From: Flavobacteriales bacterium
GTDB lineage: Bacteria; Bacteroidota; Bacteroidia; CAIKAF01
DNA: 64,000 nt
Direction: 5' to 3'
Assembly (NCBI GenBank): GCA_022402535.1
Contig: JAKRSD010000012.1
Span: 62,001-126,000 of the forward strand
The position numbers were made by a program, and so were the translations under genes. The notes under the pieces are model-generated. The model was not told the DNA's origin, searched no databases, and saw only the letters and a list, made by a program, of their open reading frames with translations. How positions within the stretch are numbered: position 1 is the first letter of the stretch; each line of letters starts with the position of its first letter. This document shows, piece after piece, positions 62,443 to 64,000 of the stretch.

Positions 62443-62472
62443 AAAAAGCCGTCTCATACGAGACGGCTTTTT
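62443..62472 (-). terminator. Rho-independent terminator of the lipoprotein gene
   Basis: A 13-bp perfect stem (62443-62455 with 62460-62472), loop ATAC, with T runs on both strands; active for the minus-strand gene above it. Confidence 0.9.
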
Positions 62473-62491
62473 AAAATTTTATATTGTACAA

Positions 62492-62962
62492 TTATTGCTT
62501 GGTAGCAGTTAACGTACAAGTATCTGTATTACCAGATAAAGATAATGTATATGTTACAGTAAGTGTGTTACCGCTTAATGTACCAGCACCCGATACAGTT
62601 ACACCCGATACAGTTTGGTTAGCTACAGTAAACTCATTTTGAGAAACAGAAGCAGTCAAAACAAATGTAGAACCTGCATTGTACATGTTGGCAACTAAAA
62701 TAGTGTACTCATTAGCTGAAGCAGTAATTGTAATGGTGTAAGCATCGTTACCGCTGGTACAAGTTTCAGTACCTGCGAAAGAACCTACAAATGCGGCTAC
62801 TGTTCCATCAGGATCACAAGCCTCAGGATCTGATTCTGTTGCAGCAGCATCAAAATTGATGTCAGCTTCGTTCATACAACCTTTTTTACCACAACCGGTG
62901 TAAGCTACTGCACCTACTGCTACTACGGCAGCCAATGCAATGTTCATAAAGTTCTTTTTCAT
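62492..62962 (-). CDS. Small lipoprotein, Ser/Thr-rich beta protein
   Basis: 156 residues. A lipoprotein signal ends A-Y-T-G-C with the lipidated Cys24. The mature part is acidic at first (A-A-T-E-S-D-P-E-A-C-D-P-D-G), then almost entirely alternating Ser/Thr/Val beta strands such as T-Y-T-L-S-L-S-G-N-T, with three further cysteines that could form disulphides. It resembles a small lipocalin-like or Ig-like outer-membrane lipoprotein; no family is recognised. Full -7 box at 62984-62991 and a strong terminator make it a single-gene unit, possibly highly expressed. Confidence 0.82.
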   Translation of the reverse strand: MKKNFMNIALAAVVAVGAVAYTGCGKKGCMNEADINFDAAATESDPEACDPDGTVAAFVGSFAGTETCTSGNDAYTITITASANEYTILVANMYNAGSTFVLTASVSQNEFTVANQTVSGVTVSGAGTLSGNTLTVTYTLSLSGNTDTCTLTATKQ

Positions 62963-62983
62963 TTTTATTTTTGTTTAATGCCG

Positions 62984-62991
62984 CAAATATA
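62984..62991 (-). promoter_or_regulatory. -7 box TATATTTG for the small lipoprotein
   Basis: Exact TAnnTTTG on the minus strand, 21 nt before the ATG at 62962. Confidence 0.5.
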
Positions 62992-63059
62992 CTCAAATAC
63001 TTTAATTAACCACATTCTAACAGAATAATTATTAAAAAAGCACATTTTTGTTTCAAGCA

Positions 63060-63092
63060 TTTGTAAAAAACAAATAAGTACCTATACCTTTG
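63060..63092 (+). promoter_or_regulatory. Promoter TTTG-21-TACCTTTG for the fasciclin gene
   Basis: TTTG at 63060-63063 and TACCTTTG at 63085-63092, 23 nt before the ATG at 63116. Confidence 0.7.
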
Positions 63093-63115
63093 CACGGTTA
63101 AACAAAAAATAAACA

Positions 63116-63907
63116 ATGAAAAAAGTAATGTATTTGGCGGCTACAGCTGCCGTGATGGTGTTAGCCTCTTGTGGAGGTGGTGCCGATAAAGAAGCGGAAC
63201 GCAAAAAAAGAGAAGCTGACTCATTAGCTAAAATTGAGCAGGCTCGCAAAGACTCTATGGATGCTGCCATGGCGGTTCAAACTGTTAACGTTTACGAAAC
63301 GGCAAAAGCTAATCCAGACTTTTCTACTTTGGTAAGTTTATTGGATCAGGCCGGATTGTCTGCCACATTACAGGATGAGTCAGTTAATTTCACTGTATTC
63401 GCTCCTACTAATGCCGCTTTCGACAAATTGGGTGCTAAAACATTAGAAGATTTAAAAGCCCCAAAAAGTGCCGAAAAATTAAAAGACATCCTTTTATACC
63501 ACGTGGTAAGAGGCAAGTTAATGGCCGGAGATGTGGCCAACTCTGGAGAGTTACAAGGTATGGACGATAAAGTAATCGTGGTAAAACAATCTGAATCAGG
63601 AACTGTGATGGTGGGTAACGCTGCCGTAACTACAGCAGATGTAGATGCTTCTAACGGAGTAATCCATATTGTGGATGCCGTTTTAACTCCTCCTGCTAAA
63701 AAAGGAACGGCTAAAACAAATCCTCCCGCAACAGCTCCTGCTACTCCTGAAGATAAAAAACCAGGCACTACTACACAAGATAAAGTAGGCGATAAAATGA
63801 GCGGTGATCGTACTAACGAAACTACCAATAAAGTTGGTGACAAAATGAGTGGTGATCGCACTAACGAAACTACCAATAAAGTTGGTGACAAAATGAACAG
63901 AAAATAA
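63116..63907 (+). CDS. Fasciclin (FAS1) lipoprotein with repetitive C-terminal tail
   Basis: 263 residues. Lipobox V-L-A-S-C (Cys19). A charged helix (about 24-50) leads to one FAS1 domain (about 55-190): F-S-T-L-V-S-L-L-D-Q-A-G-L, F-A-P-T-N-A-A-F-D-K-L, I-L-L-Y-H-V-V and G-V-I-H-I-V-D-A-V-L. A Pro/Thr-rich linker and two copies of a 16-residue repeat (V-G-D-K-M-S-G-D-R-T-N-E-T-T-N-K) plus a partial third form the tail. FAS1 proteins mediate adhesion or matrix contacts at the cell surface. Confidence 0.9.
   Translation: MKKVMYLAATAAVMVLASCGGGADKEAERKKREADSLAKIEQARKDSMDAAMAVQTVNVYETAKANPDFSTLVSLLDQAGLSATLQDESVNFTVFAPTNAAFDKLGAKTLEDLKAPKSAEKLKDILLYHVVRGKLMAGDVANSGELQGMDDKVIVVKQSESGTVMVGNAAVTTADVDASNGVIHIVDAVLTPPAKKGTAKTNPPATAPATPEDKKPGTTTQDKVGDKMSGDRTNETTNKVGDKMSGDRTNETTNKVGDKMNRK
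63785..63897 (+). repeat. 48-bp direct tandem repeat, about 2.4 copies, in frame
   Basis: Units at 63785-63832 and 63833-63880, with a partial unit from 63881 coding V-G-D-K-M. The copies differ at only a few, mostly synonymous, positions, suggesting recent duplication under protein-level selection. Confidence 0.9.
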
Positions 63908-63925
63908 TATTCTGTTCTCCAAAAT

Positions 63926-63958
63926 AAAAAAAGGCCCGAATTATTCGGGCCTTTTTTT
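63926..63958. terminator. Bidirectional rho-independent terminator
   Basis: A 15-bp stem (63926-63940 with 63944-63958) with a GGCCCGAA core, loop TTA, A run before and T run after, so it can end the fasciclin gene and the convergent gene at the right edge. Confidence 0.9.
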
Positions 63959-64000
63959 ATACAACCGATTTTAAAAGATCCAACACGGGCAAAAATTCTT
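63957..64000 (-). CDS. 3' end of a minus-strand gene (runs off the right edge)
   Basis: Minus-strand frame ending TAA at 63959-63957 with the last residues E-F-L-P-V-L-D-L-L-K-S-V-V. Only about 14 codons are visible, so no function can be given. Its stop overlaps the bidirectional terminator, as is common for convergent genes. Confidence 0.4.
   Translation of the reverse strand, partial: EFLPVLDLLKSVV

Noticed and set aside
63346-63891. 181-residue frame antisense to the fasciclin gene
   Set aside because: Its length comes from the 48-bp repeat and biased codons on the other strand; it starts inside the repeat and repeats its own sequence.
63785-63897. Direct repeats as a CRISPR array
   Set aside because: Units are contiguous without spacers, only about 2.4 copies, and in frame within a coding gene.

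Overview
The window is a gene-dense, AT-leaning chromosomal stretch of a free-living Bacteroidota, most like Flavobacteriia or Sphingobacteriia. Evidence: four exported proteins end in a type IX secretion (T9SS) type A sorting domain; there are two TonB-dependent receptors; the primary sigma factor is short and lacks region 1.1; MutL is of the phylum's type; BshA implies bacillithiol; and many genes follow the Bacteroidota promoter pattern TTG/TTTG - about 17-22 nt - TAnnTTTG. I see no phage, insertion sequence, integrase, rRNA operon or CRISPR array, so this looks like core genome with lineage-specific surface and secretion genes. Layout, left half. 1-600 is the 5' part of parC (minus). 725-5753 is a plus-strand surface-glycan block: zinc-ribbon methyltransferase, polyprenyl-phosphate-sugar synthase type GT2, a second methyltransferase and a large GT-C-like membrane protein. 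A queuosine-precursor transporter and a convergent steroid 5-alpha-reductase-like membrane enzyme follow, then a SIMPL protein, a TonB receptor, truC, a fatty-acid desaturase and a GT2 with an extra C-terminal Rossmann-like domain. 13700-18620 is a compact plus-strand unit: ethanolamine-type permease, glutamine-synthetase-like ligase, FGGY kinase, NarL-type response regulator. 18617-20583 (minus) holds an RNA m5C methyltransferase and a degenerate response regulator. 20684-26018 (minus) is an operon-like run of a TrkA regulator, two paralogous secreted M43 proteases and methylmalonyl-CoA epimerase, followed by metB and a CAU tRNA. Right half. 27535-29406 is a secreted polyesterase-like hydrolase. 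31392-36885 (minus) is a translationally coupled envelope operon: WbpM-like epimerase/dehydratase, small hypothetical, thioesterase, MsbA-like ABC exporter, glycosyltransferase. Then come a T9SS thioredoxin-fold protein, a split transketolase, a PRTase, a GH3/beta-lactamase fusion, mutL, and a tandem rhomboid pair whose second member has lost its catalytic His. Between two minus-strand terminators at 47945-48232 sits an unannotated 57-codon ORF. An ECF sigma gene and the primary sigma gene diverge around a 14-bp palindrome. The rest holds rpe, a haem-type TonB receptor, ychF with three downstream genes, MATE and RlmI-like genes, bshA, a DUF4294 protein, a lipoprotein, and a fasciclin lipoprotein with a 48-bp coding repeat. 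The most checkable unusual signals are: (1) start codons placed 4-5 nt after the -7 box at five genes, implying leaderless mRNAs; (2) the permease-ligase-kinase unit; (3) the T9SS-secreted polyesterase-like enzyme; (4) the active/inactive rhomboid pair; (5) the small transcription unit behind the ECF sigma gene.
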